Below, one piece after another: positions 49,575-63,195 of a DNA stretch of 64,000 nucleotides (the stretch's first letter is position 1; each line of letters opens with the position of its first letter). The stretch lies in contig NC_092358.1 in NCBI RefSeq assembly GCF_030848805.1, positions 17,682,250 to 17,746,249 of the forward strand, read 5' to 3'. A program made the translations under genes and the position numbers. Under the pieces are notes generated by a model. The model was given only the letters and a program-made list of their open reading frames with translations. It did no database searches and had not been told where the DNA came from. Source of the stretch: Temnothorax longispinosus (taxonomy: Eukaryota; Arthropoda; Insecta; Hymenoptera; Formicidae).

Positions 49575-50385
49575 CTTTTCAATTGTCTGATGAAATAAAA
49601 TTATTGTTTTGCATGCTAAAATCATGTTCATTAAACGTATTTCAGTCGAGTGAGGATTAATGCGATCAGTTACTGCCATTCATCGTTTCATCATTGATGA
49701 TGATAATCATCATTCATAAGCATTTGAGGGTACTTGGCCACATTTATTAGTTGCTTTCCATTTACATCAAAACTTACATAATTCTCACTTGTGACGTCAT
49801 AACCCAGTTGAATGAACGTTCTTTTTGCATGCTGGCAAGTGAGATTCAGCTGAGTTTTTATCCATAATCGAGACCGTGTGCTTTAACGAATCTAATAGAC
49901 TCACATTAAAAGTGAGATTATGAGCCGGTATTGTTAAGCGTATTGTTAGCTTTGTCACCAAAATAAGCGGGTAAGTACAAAATGACTTATCTTACCTGAG
50001 TATAAAATACTCACATAACTGAGTAACTCAGGTTACTCGAGTGTAAATGGAAAGCAACTATTATCTCGTTGTTAGGCAAGTATCACTTAGCATTCGTACC
50101 TTATTTCTAATCAATAATATCATCCTACGTTGTTACATTATATATGTATGCGTTTATTTACGTTATAATACAGTTTATTATACTTAACATATTCTCTAAT
50201 AAATGTTGTCAACAAATTATTTTTGTCGTATAATCAGCACCAAATGCAACTGATTGATCTTACAATCCTTTTCTCTTAACATGTTACGTCGAGATTCCAT
50301 ACAAGAACAGAGTAACATTGTAAGAATTAGACAAATACTTTGACTTATAATTTTTATAAAAATTCATAGACACAAATGTTCACTC
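49575..50385. repeat. Dispersed duplicate, copy 2 (carries a MITE)
   Basis: Same sequence as 16195-16690 but interrupted by the element at 49749-50059. Confidence 0.9.
49749..50059. mobile_element. 311-bp MITE with an empty-site counterpart
   Basis: Ends AGTTGCTTTCCATTTACA and TGTAAATGGAAAGCAACT are inverted. ATT is duplicated on both sides (49746-49748 and 50060-50062). The paralogous site near 16373 reads CATTTATTATCTCG with no insertion. Confidence 0.93.
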
Positions 50386-50718
50386 GTAGCTTTTGACCAG
50401 AAAACTTAATACATCATATGCTTTCCTCTCGCATCAAGAACGAAGAACGAAGAATATAGATTAAATGAAATAAACTATCATTGGACGAAAATAATAATTT
50501 GCAATAGTCGCAAAGTATATGTTCACTTCAATAAATGGTATAAAAATACGATTTATACATTAAGACGCGCACACACGTATCCACTTTTCATCACTTAAAA
50601 AAATAATTAGTCCACTAACTATGCGACTTGCAAAAATATATATATATATATACATATACACATGTTATAATATACATATATACATTTCATGTTAACAAGA
50701 AAATTATGTACAATTATA

Positions 50719-53649
50719 TCACGGCTTATTATATCGAACTCGCGGCCGATCCTGGTGACCGTAATACTCGTTACAAATAAGCTTACATAGAAACAGATGG
50801 AACACAATTATCAGGAAACATATGCTAACCCAGAATAACGTGGGCAAGCCTCCGAGCTGATGTCCGTGCTTGTGCAAAGCCATCAACTGGTGATCATGTG
50901 CCGGCGCTGGAAAAGATATATACATTCATGTTTTGATAATGATTTTCTATGCTAAAAACATTAACTTTTCAATTTTAACTTTATTGCAAGAAAAAAAAAA
51001 CAAAACATTTTCATAAAAAAAAAAAGGAAATTTTGATTCCTTATTAAAATAAAGATTTTCTGAATTAATCTGAATGATAATACTTAAATTATATTTTTTT
51101 AGCGTACCATCGTCCACTTCATGCACGTGCAGGGCATTACGAAGATCTTGCATGTGCTGATGATCAGAAGTTATGTAAAGTATCGCGGTTAGCGGTTTCG
51201 TCAACTTGACAGGAAAATTCGTGTAGGTCTGGTCTAGAGGAACTGGCGCGTCTAAACAGCCGGCATCACATCCGTAATAAACACTATCACTTTTATCCAA
51301 AGCTACTCCTAATATCGCGCGATTATCTTCACCAACTGTTACGGATATATTTACATGTGTTAAGTTTCCGTAACTTATACGCCTAAAAGAAATATAGTAT
51401 CAATGGTAAATAAATGCATTAACAGTATTACAATAGTATTAAAGATACACATATAATAATATTTTTATAGAAATAATTTAAAAGAATGTTTTCGTTTGCT
51501 AAATTGTTTTTTCATAACCTGTTTTTAATTTTTAATATTGTACTTTTAATTATATTCACCTTATAGTCGATAATAACGTACCTAAACAAATAATCGCGAT
51601 GAAGATACTGCGGATCGATATTAAATTCAAGATGTTGATTACTGAATCTCAAGCTACCGAGACTCAGTACGATTGCCTGCTGTACAGCCGCGGGACCTCC
51701 GGTCACTAGATGATGGCAACCTTGCTTTTCCAACGTTATCAACCATGCCTCGACTATCTCATTTACGGCGTCGATGGTCGACGTATCTTTCCATAACCGA
51801 GGCGCGTCCCTAAGCGAAAAAAAAATCATAATTATTACTTACGTGTAAATTATTTCAAACGGCAAACATAATTCCAATCATGCTTACATGGTGTGATGAC
51901 CCCGGTAGCAACCTTCGTTCATAGCAACGTTTTTCTCGACATCCTGAACACTCCGCGACACATGAGATAATACGTAATACATGGTGGAATTAATCTTGTG
52001 ACCGTTGATGGCGCCGTCGGCTTTGGAATCACTTATTCTCAGACTCGTGTACCAATAACTCTGCCAGAGATTTATATGCTCCTCTCTCAGGCTTCGTTGC
52101 TGGCGCGAAATCGCCTTCTTCATCAGCTACACAACGAAGAATAATGATGCATATCTCTTCTTTCTGGGAAACGATAAATTCAAGAAATTAAAGATTCAAG
52201 AATTCCTCGTTTGCTTACATCGATAGCTCTCTTCTTAGTCGTGTCGCGTTCCACGTGATATTGCTCGAACGAGATTGGCTCGCTGTATTGAATGCTCGAT
52301 AGAAATTCCAATTTGACGGAACTGCGTGCTTTCACCTGCACCGTTTTAGGTGGAACCTTGTAAATTATCGATACAACTATTATCTTGTTAGAGTTGGGCG
52401 CGGATATGAATCCAGACACGAAAGAGTAGTCGTGATTAAGCCCATCAACCTGAATTCTAACATTACAAAATAAATGACGACAAATTAAAAAATGCCCATA
52501 TATTTTTATTTAATTATATTCAATTCTAACGCTATCGTATTACCTGATGGGTTCTATATGAGAATTACTCCAATGGGTAGATTCCTGCGGCTTCAATGAT
52601 ACTTCTTGAGATAGTGAAAATGGATTGGAGACCTTTACAGTCTGCACCAAAATTCCATCAAAACCTCTATGAGCATAGTATTGAAATTCTATGTGATATC
52701 CCTCTCTAAGGCACTGATATTTATAAACAATCCCGTTTGTAAAATGAACAACCGTTGCTTCTCGATAAGCGCTATCTTTGGGTATAGAATGTGAGATCAA
52801 TGGTTGCCACTGTACAGGCAGCAAAAGCGCTCTCCTGTGTTTAATATACAGCCAGGCTTCCGGAGAAACAGGAACGCCAAAAACACCGTTGCCAATGTAC
52901 GGCAGATAAGAATGCTCATTCTTCATAGGTGGGTTGTGCAGAATGTTTACGTTATACTCAACAGCATCAAAGTAGAAGCTAGCCAATCTCTCATTCATGC
53001 AATGATCTTCAAATGCTGCGGAAAAGTATACGTATTAGTACTTCTGTAATAATCGCTATAGAAAGATGTAAAGGCAATTCTTTATCACAGCAGAATATTC
53101 AACCAAAATATGTTTTGCATAATTTTGAAAATTTGAAAAACTGAAAAATACTTTACTCTATATGTCAGTTTATATTACAAGAATAATTGATAGAAATTTG
53201 AATCTTAATTTATCTAATTAATGTATTTATTTAAACAAACTATTTGGCAGAAGGGTTTAAAACTTGACCATTGATTAATGATATTAACATATAAAAAACC
53301 AATTGCATATTCAAATCAGAAAGTACTTGGATTGCACCACCAACTATTAACTGATCTAGATCGATGAAAAGATATTAGTTCTATTTATAAATATCTCCAG
53401 AGATTTCCAAAGAGGTTTTACACAGTTAATCATGATACTCCAATCATCTGAGCTAACAAAGCGCTTACTTTCTATGGGCTCCCTGGAAGAGGTAAAGAGC
53501 CACTGGGCGAAGGGTGGGCCGAAGTACAGCAGCAGGCCACCGCACACCAGAATGATCAGGAGGATCTTGCGATACGAGTAATTGCCGTCCAGGACACGAC
53601 GCACGCGTTTGCCGAACTCGCGGCCGTCCAACATACCGCCGGTCCTCAT
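50719..53649 (-). CDS. KIAA2013: KIAA2013-like transmembrane protein, complete, 606 aa
   Basis: Orthologue of the vertebrate KIAA2013 protein, whose molecular role I do not know. Exons (minus strand): 53649-53469, 53015-52544, 52456-52219, 52126-51888, 51809-51582, 51382-51108 and 50906-50719. All have GT-AG junctions and consistent phase. A short cytoplasmic N-terminus precedes a signal-anchor helix (residues about 29-50, ILLIILVCGGLLLYFG). A large lumenal domain follows with NEGCYRGHHTM, LEKQGCHHLVTGGPAAVQQA and YGCDAGCLDAPV. A second helix near the C-terminus (LPTLFWVSICFLIIVFHLFL, about 566-590) leads to KLICNEYYG and a short tail. The last two blocks match the human protein as I remember it (KRGCKGLVKVG, KLIYNEYCG), and length (634 in human) is close. 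No disabling change was seen. Confidence 0.93.
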
Positions 53650-56196
53650 CGTCGCGAGGGCGTTCGCGCGCCGGTGAAACGCGTATGCCCGAGCACTGTC
53701 ACTGGTCCAGTCGTCCCACCGACGATCGTGGACATAACCTTATCGTCGAGGAAAAACGCTCCCGCGAATCACCAACGCCCAGCCACGTTTTCGTCCTGTC
53801 GCTTTCGAATCACGCGGCTCGGCACGCGCCCGGAATGTCAGGGTGCATCGTCAGGAGTCCCGTACTCGTACGCGATATAAACAAACTTGCACATCGGTGT
53901 AATCGACCGCATCAGCTATAAGCGAACGGATCAGACGTTAGCAAGCGGTGGAACTTTGACATATGTAAATTCTGGCTGGTGTGACTGGCAGGATTTCCGG
54001 TTTTGACCGTAATACAAAAATGACGATAGTTGCAACATATCCCTGACAGAAATATTTTACTGAAATGATCTCTCAATTGACCCCATTTCATTAATTATTA
54101 TTTCATAAGTTTCATGATATCTAAAAAGAAATTTTGTTATTACTTTTCAATAATATATATAATTTAACTTCCCTTGTATTTAACCGTGTATTACACATTG
54201 CATTTCATAAGGAAAATTATTATTTATTTTGAAATCTATTCAGTAATTTTTCAATAACTTTCATATTTCACTTTTCATCGATTTCATACTTTCAGTAAAA
54301 TATTTCCATCACAACCGCTAAAAATATGAAATTTTGATTTATTAAATTTCGATTTCGGATTTGCAATTAGCAACCGCAAAAACCCGCATATACTAAAATT
54401 CAGCAAACTCTTATATGTTCAACAGAAAAATTTGTGCAACAATTAAAGGGATAATCCGCCAAAGTATATTGCGTTTTGAAAGATCGAGCTTCGCATGGAA
54501 TCGGGCGACGAGGCGCGACACGTCACTCCTGCCCCGCGACCTCAAAAATCGAACGTGTACAGTCCAGTTAACTCCAGATAATCCAGACTCCAGAGACTCC
54601 AGTGCGCTCAGGGAGCGCGCGACCAGACGATTGCGATCACGTCATTGAGTCGTCACCATCGACGTTACGGCACAACGACGACGGCGACGACGATGTCGCG
54701 TAACGTCGAGTATTGACGACGGCCACCGACGACAGCTGGCGGGGCGACGTCCGGCCGCGACGTCTTCCCCGCGACGACCACGTTCAAAACATCGACGTCG
54801 ACGTCGATATTCCCGATCGTCCTACACCGACCGCGTAACTCTTGCCAGAAAGACACATGGCCATCCCGGACGTATATAATTAGGCGAGTTAGAAAGCGAG
54901 CATGTCTCGTTGCAACGTGAAGCACTTTCTCGAAGCGCACATCATAGGTTGAGCACGCATACACACATGGTCACCTCCGTAATTCCCAGTAAGCAAATGG
55001 CTCGTAGTAGTGTGACAACAGATTGGACAGCAGATTTACTCAGATATTACAACGGATCCGGTATTATTTGTTTCTGCATTTAAGCTCGTGTTTACCCGGC
55101 AGAGCTTGCCGATGTAATCTGACAGCGGATTGTCGGCAGAAACCGAACGGAATCTGTCATTTCGCAAGCATTTAAATGGAATGCGTCATTTAAATGGTTA
55201 CAAAACAGCAGATTTTGCTCAGTTTCTGCAGTCAATTTGCCATTGTAATCCGTTATATTTCTGTTTGGTATTCTATCGACAAGATTTGTAGCAGACGCTC
55301 TTTCAAAATCTGTTCGCGACAGATTTGTCTATCCAAGATTATTGTCCAAATATCAAATTAACGGTATACTACTTAGACAAGAGAATATTATTTGATTTGT
55401 TAATATCACTTTATCAGTATATGTTAATTAAACTATTTTACATTTGGGCTATCAATTTTTTAACGATGTTTGTTAATCAAGAATGGAGAGTGTTGTTAGA
55501 GAGAGTGATGAATTAACTCATTAACTTTATTAAGTAACTTCGAAAGGTATATGATTGGAGCAAGGAATAAATAATGAAGATTTTAATTTCAATGATGCCA
55601 TTATGATGATACGAATCAAAGGAGACACCTCAGTAGTATGTCAAAGGATTAAGTTTATTGTTTGAGTTCTTTAGTGACAAGGATTGCGATAAGCCTGTTT
55701 GTAATGTAAAGAAATGTAGTCTTTGGTAATCGCTGCACGTGAGACTTTCCAATCTCGATTAACAAAGTTTTAAATATTTATCTTGAACATTATTTTAATG
55801 TAATAATTTATGATGGACAGTAATACCTCATAATTTATTGAACCTGTTTATTCTAGTCATTAAACTTGGTTCAACTACTGTTTTACAGTTAATTACAGTT
55901 AATTACTTTAAAAATATGTATTCTACTTACAATTAGACAAGAGAATATTCTTTAGTTTGTTAATATCACTTTACCAATGTACGTTGATTGAACTATTTTA
56001 AACTTGGGCTATTAATTTTTTAGTTTATTCCGTTTGATTGCTGTAATCAAATATATGGTGAACCCCTAAAATCGATGATATGAATTGCAATCAATGCACG
56101 AAGGACTGGCAATATGCAAGAATCATGATAACTAAAGATTCATCCTGAAATATTATACTTATTTGGAAAAGGACCAATACAGAATACAGTGGCAAT
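53650..56196. other. Intergenic region between the divergent KIAA2013-like and TBC1D25-like genes
   Basis: 53650-53900 and 54480-54960 are relatively GC-rich with CpG and GACGACG-type runs, compatible with 5' UTR/promoter sequence for either gene. An imperfect direct repeat (55367-55460 versus 55927-56025, TAGACAAGAGAATATT and ACTTGGGCTAT) lies in the right half. No exon is supported. Confidence 0.5.
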
Positions 56197-59100
56197 ATGT
56201 TTGGTTGTCCTAGAGAGGCTGTACGTGTCAAAGTGAAGGTATGTATGACCAATCGCAGAAACTTCCAATTGCCAAATACACTTTTACTTTATTTTAATAA
56301 CTACTACTATACTATATATTTAATTACTATTTTAATAATTTAATATGACATATCTACTCTATATTTCATTGAGCATAGAAATATAAAATAGAACAGCGAA
56401 TTATAATGGCAACTATTCAGGATACTTCAGATTTTACACCATGACAGTCTCTTAAGAAAGGTCATTTCAGGATAAAAATTCTAATATCAAAATATTATAC
56501 CAATGTATAATAATACATGTAATAACTATAATAGTTTTTGAAAAGTGTTTAAAATTGATCAATCAAATTGTCCGAAATTCGCACGCTCAGGTATGATACA
56601 TTGCAGCAGTGAAGATATGAGATTCGTCATTTATTTATGATACTCTTATACATGTGACAGCTTTGACAGTTTGATATGTATCGCGTTTCAATACCCATAC
56701 TCATGCTTTTTATTCTGCTACTATTATTATTAAGATGTTCAATGTATTAATTAATTAGTAATCCGCATATTAATGTAATAAAATCAAGAAGTAATTCTAA
56801 CAATAATGTATGCAGAATATGAACCACATTATATCAAGAATAGGATTGATGATTGAGAACATCTTATTCTGTAGAATCGTGCCTCAGCGGCGTGACTCTC
56901 GAATATACCTTGATTCGTCAATTTTAAACACTTCTCATTTAGAAACCATTATTAGCTTTGATATTTTTGATACTGTTATTTCAAAGTGACCTCGAAAGTC
57001 TGCTATTGACTATTGTCACGTAAAGTCTGAGACATTCTGTATAACATGTGACATAACTATATCGATTATTGTATAACATCATCATTAATATGATAAATTA
57101 ATTACAATAAAACATAATTATGTCATATGATTGTGTACAAATTTTCTGTGCTTTTACAATATCTACTTACAATGTCTCACTGTATGTGAACATGGAGTCA
57201 ACGAAGGACAATAACAGAAATACCCTTTTTTTTTTCAGAAGTGTGAAACTAGGCATCAACCTGAATACCGCAAGTTCAGCGTGGATCCTCAGATAACGTC
57301 AATAGAAGTGTTGCAAAGTATTCTTATAAAGGCTTTTGACATAAAAGGGTGAGTCATATTAATAATAATAAAAATTAATGTGATTTAACAGTTTGAATGA
57401 CGAGTGTTCGTAAAAATTTGTGCGAAAAATGCCAAGTAGCACGTTCACGTTTCTCCTGTTTCATGTTGAAAAGTATCGTGATAAGTAAAAATAAAATTTG
57501 CTACATGTATAGTTTTTTTATTCATTTCTAATAAATTAAATTAAGTTCTCAGAATTGCGATAGAAGCTAAACGCATTATCAGCGTACTACGGTATTCGTC
57601 AGCACTTTTTGATATAAAAAATAAATAGTGTGCGTTGCGCGTGACGTTAAAATAATATGTTACATTTATCAGTTAAGCTTTAAAAAATACAATTCTCATT
57701 AATATATACCTATCTCGGTTTGTGTTTAAATACATAATATTGAAAAAAATATTTTATATTTTAATAATTTAATTCTTCCTTCTCTTTTTACTCGTGATAA
57801 TATGATTAGATAATGTGATATAGATGATATACGCGTGCTATTTTCCGTCACTCAAATCATTATAGCAACATGAAACAGCACAAAACGGTTACTCGAGGCA
57901 AATGCATGTGCAAATATCCTTGAATTTATCGAAGCGTGCCGTAAAATATTAAGCAGAATGCCGTAAAATTCGCTCGCGTGCCGTAGGGAGTTTACCGTTT
58001 CGTATCGAGCGATTGATGACTATGGGTCGGAGACGTATCTCTTCCTACTCTCGGACTGGGACTTGGACGCCGCGTTTATCAGGTGACCAACTGATTAATT
58101 CCGACTAATAGATAAAACAGATATAATATACTCTGATAACCATAGTTTAACACAATATCTTTCAGCGCGTCGGAGCCGTACCTTTATCTACAGGTGAACC
58201 TGAAACCTTTTGGCGAAACCGGAGACTGCGAGTGCTACTGGGAGCAAAATGCGCAGGAAGTTTCGACACGTCAGCAGGAGACTGGGTTTCCTTACAGGAC
58301 ACCTAAGTTGCCCGGTCTCATAATGAATAAAGTAAGTGCCGTCGCGCCTTCAGTGATGATCAGCAGTCACAGAAGGCAGCATTGAAAGTTTCACAAACGC
58401 CTAGTTTTTTCTTCTGCAAAAATGTCGAAGAAAAGGACAAAACACGGAAAATTAACTAAACCCTTAGTGCATATTTTTCATTCAGTTAAAAGTCGCGTAT
58501 GAATCTTTTCATTTCAATTAAAATTACCTTAGTTTTTTTTTTTTTTTTTTTTTCATTATTTTTGTAATTATTAATTCCTCTATTATTTTTTATTATTACT
58601 TTTATTATTTTATTATTTTTATTTTTATGATTATTATTACAGTTATCAGGTGTATCCAATTTCGCGTTTAATCTTTCGTCACAGATGGAAAGAACGCTGA
58701 ATATGGTGCAACGTGCATTGGGCAATTTGGGCGAGGAGTCGTCTCATCAGCAGAATGTTCATCCTCCAAGACCGCCTCTAACGGACGCTGAGTTTCGCCG
58801 ATTTCTAGATCCAATCGGGCAAGTGGTGCATTCCAAGGAATTGAGAGCAGTTATTTACTTCGGCGGGATTGAACCTAGCTTGCGCAAGGTGGTCTGGAAA
58901 CATATCTTGAACGTGTATCCGGAGGGGATGTCGGGTCGCGAACGGATGGACTACATGAAGAAAAAAGCGCAGGAATATCAGAATCTGCGCGAGCGGTGGC
59001 GGGTGCTGGTACAAAAGGGACAGAACGTCGGCGATCTCGGCTACGTCACCAGTATGGTGAGGAAGGACGTCCTCAGAACGGACAGGCATCACAAGTTTTA

Positions 59101-61822
59101 CGGTGGTTCGGACGACAATCAAAATATAGCGAGCCTCTTCAACATTTTGACAACGTATGCCTTAAATCATCCGAGTGTAAGTTACTGCCAGGGCATGAGT
59201 GACTTAGCCTCGCCCCTTCTTGTCACGATGCGGGATGAAGCACAGTCCTACATCTGCCTCTGCGCCCTCATGAGAAGATTGAAAGACAACTTTATGCTCG
59301 ACGGTATCGCCATGACTACTAAATTCGCTCATCTAGCCGAAGGTAGATAATCATTAAAAATGTCTCTCGCAATTTATTTAGTCCCCAAGTTTTCAGTCTT
59401 GTTTATAATGCCGTAAAATCTGTACATTTCCTTCTTAATAGAATAATATATCATTATATTGGTACTAACTAAGATATATTTCCTTATAGGTCTTCAACAC
59501 TATGACCCCGATTTCTATGCGTACTTGAAGTCCCATCAAGCGGACGATCTGCTCTTTTGTTACCGTTGGTTGTTGCTAGAAATGAAACGCGAGTTTGCAT
59601 TGGACGACGCGCTTAGAATGCTCGAAGTTCTATGGGCGGCTCTGCCAGCATCACCACCGACCGGCGAACTGAGTCTTGCCGAGGTGCCTTTTCCGCCAGC
59701 GTCGCCGCCACCGAGTCCGAACGTGAAGCACATCCGCGAAAATGCGTATACCAAGGTCTGTGCTATTAGACGGCAAAGTTCCTCGGCTAGTATTGCCGCC
59801 AGCGTGAGGCGGAAAGCCTTTAGCACTGAGGAATCGACTCTGCGAACATCTACCGAGGTTAACGGAGAAACGAAAAGGTTTCTTATTTGCACAATTGCCC
59901 GTACTTGAAACTATTTTTTGAAAATTCGCTTTTTGAATAAAATGTAAAATTTAGTTAAGTTTGTGGGAGACGTAGATAAAGAAATATAAACGAAGAATAT
60001 AGATAAATACCAATACAATTCTCTTTTTTATTTCTCTTTTACATTGTTGATTGAAGTTTTAAACGGCAACTTTAATTCTTCTAATCAAATACTCATTTTT
60101 AGATCCAACTCGCCGTATGAAGCATTCTCCGATTCAGAGAATGATTTGACCAGCACGAAAAATAGAAGGAATAACGAATCGACAGAAAAGTGCCTAAGTA
60201 CAGATTCTCTTACTGTTAAATCGAAACGCTCGAATCTACTGGAACTGAAAGAGAAGCTGTCTGCCCCCAACAAAGAACAGATTAAGAACAGTGAACAAAA
60301 CGACAACTCTGAAAAGAAATGTGCGCGAGTGGTGAAGAATTTGAATGAGTTCTTAAACTTTACTAGTCTTAATCGTAGTAAAGTCACGCCGAGCGACGCC
60401 GAACCTGAGCTCAGGTAATTACCTTCGCAGAAAGTACTTCTAAATTGAGATATTCGTGCAAATTGTATTTCGCAAGGTTAGGCGATTCGAAAATATTATA
60501 TTTCGTTATCGCAGACGTGTCTCGAGCGAAAGCGGCGTCATCAGAGTGTTGAGGGATGAACCGAGTTCACCGGATGATCCTACGGATTTCTTTCCGATGA
60601 CTACGTCGATGACTAGAGAGTTAAGACTGGAATTGGAATCGCTGGATCGACAAGTGTTCGGACCTTCACCGCCTACAAGCGAGCTACAATGCGACTGCGT
60701 GCTATCAAAAAGAGACAGTGACCTACCGGAGAGCGAGACGGAGACGGAATTAGCGAGATGCAGCCCAGCGGCGGACGTGTTCGTATGGGAGAACCCTTTA
60801 CATACGCTACAACAGAAGCATCATCCCACGACTCCGGACGAGCAAGCGGAATTAGAGTACGACGGAGAAATTTTGGAAGATCAGAACGGCGTAAAATCTG
60901 TCACGCCGATTAGGCTGCTTAAGCGTACCACTAGGTACGTACTTCTATCCGTAAAAATTTGACAATTTTAACGAACAAAATTCAAGGAATGAACTTTTTG
61001 CAAAGATAGTTTAGTTGCTCGGAAATCTAAATTAAATGCCACTTTGATATAGCTTTCTGGTAAAGAAATTTTTACATTCTTCCTTTACTTTTCTTATCTA
61101 ACTTCAAACTATCTATATCTTTATTTATATATATCGCTTTTATGTTCCAATAAAATAATACGGTATAATAATCTTACATTGTAGCTGTGGCAAAACAAGT
61201 CATACTTTCACACAAGTGCAAAGTCAAAATCCTATCGGCATCATTAAAGTTTTAAAGAGATCAATATCGGACCTAATATAGAAAGCAAAAGTGTGTATTT
61301 TGTTATATATTTTTTATTAAAGCACTTTGTTCATCTTTTAGATCTGAGTCGGCATCAGATAGCGAAGAGACCGAGAGTTGGCATCAGAATCCACCTGTAC
61401 CAGAGAGTCCGACGAAGCAGCAGCAACAGCAGCAGCAGCAACAACAACAACAGCAATCTGTACAAGAGCAATGTGAGGAAGCGACGGAGCTGACTAATCT
61501 CATACCCGCAGGAACGAGTGAGGATCAACTGGGAGAAAGCTCGTTGCCGCCACCGAACGAGTTCGGCGGCGGCAATCCCTTTCTAATGTTCCTGTGCATC
61601 ACCCTTCTGCTGCAACATCGAGACTTCGTTATGCGCAATCAAATGGATTACAACGAGATGGCAATGCATTTCGACAAGATGGTTCGCCGTCACAATGTGA
61701 TCCGTGTACTTAATCAGGCGCGACAACTGTTCGCCGGCTATCTCAGAAGACATTCCATCGCCACATCCTCCTCCTCGGCCAGCTCGACTTCCGCCAGCAA
61801 GCCGGACTGCGTGAACGTGTAA
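56197..61822 (+). CDS. TBC1D25: TBC1D25-like Rab GTPase-activating protein, complete, 890 aa
   Basis: Orthologue of TBC1D25/OATL1, a RabGAP (Rab33B in mammals) tied to autophagosome maturation. Exons: 56197-56238, 57239-57348, 57987-58082, 58166-58331, 58685-59342, 59490-59877, 60103-60414, 60515-60934 and 61342-61822; every junction is GT-AG with the right phase. The N-terminal ubiquitin-like part contains REAVRVKVKKCE, KFSVDPQITSIEVLQSILIK and LFLLSDWDLDAAF. The TBC domain starts at about residue 190 (GGIEPSLRKVVWKHILNVYP) and has the arginine finger Arg269 (VRKDVLRTD) and glutamine finger Gln307 (SYCQGMSD). A long acidic, Ser-rich linker with a Gln run follows (61429-61455). The conserved C-terminus is NEFGGGNPFLMFLC, then RNQMDYNEMAMHFDKMVRR. 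It is longer than human (688) because of the linker. Confidence 0.95.
61185..61281 (+). CDS. Candidate alternative last exon of the TBC1D25-like gene
   Basis: It follows an acceptor (cattgtag ending 61184) in phase with the donor at 60935. The frame encodes 32 residues (CGKTSHTFTQVQSQNPIGII, then KVLKRSISDLI) and a TAG at 61279-61281. Using it would drop the conserved C-terminal block. It may be a chance open stretch within the 407-bp intron. Confidence 0.3.
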
Positions 61823-63079
61823 CTCTTTCTCGGTCAAATTAAAAAAAAAAAGCATCGAGTCATAGACGACCTGGAATTTTAAAATTATTTCATTTGAAAT
61901 AAATAGAATTCAACGGCACATATCACGGAAATTATGTCGCCGACTAAGATTCGGAAGGCTTAAGAGGACTCAAAATTCTATCACGGCTCTTCCGCTCATA
62001 ACGTTCGTAGGACATTTATGACACTCGCCGTGGATTCTCCGCAGTCGTATCGCGCGAGCAGTGTCTCTGATTAACCATTTTTTCTTTTGTTTTTTTATAT
62101 ATATATAGATATTATAGATAAGATATACTTTTCAAATAATTGAATTAAGGTCATCCGCTGTAGGCATTGAAAATATCAAAGAAATCTAAACGCGACAACG
62201 AATAAATGACCAATGTATAATGCGAGAGCAATAAAACGCAACGTTACTTACAATTATATAGAAATTTTAGAACTTCTTTTCTCCGTAAGAACAATTTTTC
62301 AAGAAAGGTCAAAATGAAAAAAAAAAGACGGTTGATCAGAGGTAGCACCGCCTAGGCCCGTACTTATTAGCAATTAGAACGAGTCGATTCGATTGGGAGA
62401 GTTCGGGATACAACGATCGGAAGCGCTTAATCCGTGAATAGCACGCGTAGCCCCGTTCGCTCACGCACGTTATCATTCCATCGCGACATAATGCACCCTA
62501 TCATCAACACGCATCGACAAACCCTCTTTCGCTGTACCTCGAGGTAGAATTAAGTCCTTAGCTTAACGCATTTGGGTGACGACCGCTTCGTTCTCGACAT
62601 GCGTTAAATTTGTAAGATACACCTATACCTATCCTAACAGCTGAGTCTTACTTTGTTCTCAAACGGTATGCTTGAGAAACGACAATAAAGTGCATTTAAT
62701 TTTATCGCTGACCAATGAACTTTCATTGATTCTGGACCCGAAGTTACGAGGACATTTTAAGTTGGGAAAGACTCCGGCGTATTTTAACAATCAAACAGTT
62801 TTTATTCGTTGAATAATTAAGTGCATTTCAGTTTGGAGTAATATCTACATCGTTTAAGCAATGTTAAATTACTAAAGGTATATCTCGCAAGAATAAATTC
62901 TTTCTTTACTAATTGATGATACGATATAGAGGACATGTAGACATGTAGCAATTAGTAATCAATTCTAAGATTTATTCTTTTTAGTTATATCTTACACATG
63001 TTTGTTTCCTTTTTAAAATATAAGTTTTCTTTAAAGTTAGTTTATTTTATCTTGCATGTAATTAAAAATATATGTAATA
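61823..63079. other. 3' UTR and downstream region of the TBC1D25-like gene
   Basis: Several AATAAA polyadenylation signals occur (about 62202, 62231 and 62684). Sequence to about 62700 is less AT-rich than beyond it. No further gene is visible. Confidence 0.5.
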
Positions 63080-63195
63080 TACAGGGATGTAACAACGCGT
63101 TTCCGACCCCTGATCTATTTGCAAAAAAAAATAATCTTTATAGTGCCCCCGACAAACTCTGAAAGTTTGTCGGTTGAATTTTCGAACGCCCTGTA
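63080..63195. mobile_element. Short MITE with TACAGGG ends
   Basis: TACAGGGATGTAACAACGCG at the left and CGAACGCCCTGTA at the right are inverted, with an inner GACAAACT/AGTTTGTC hairpin. Confidence 0.65.
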
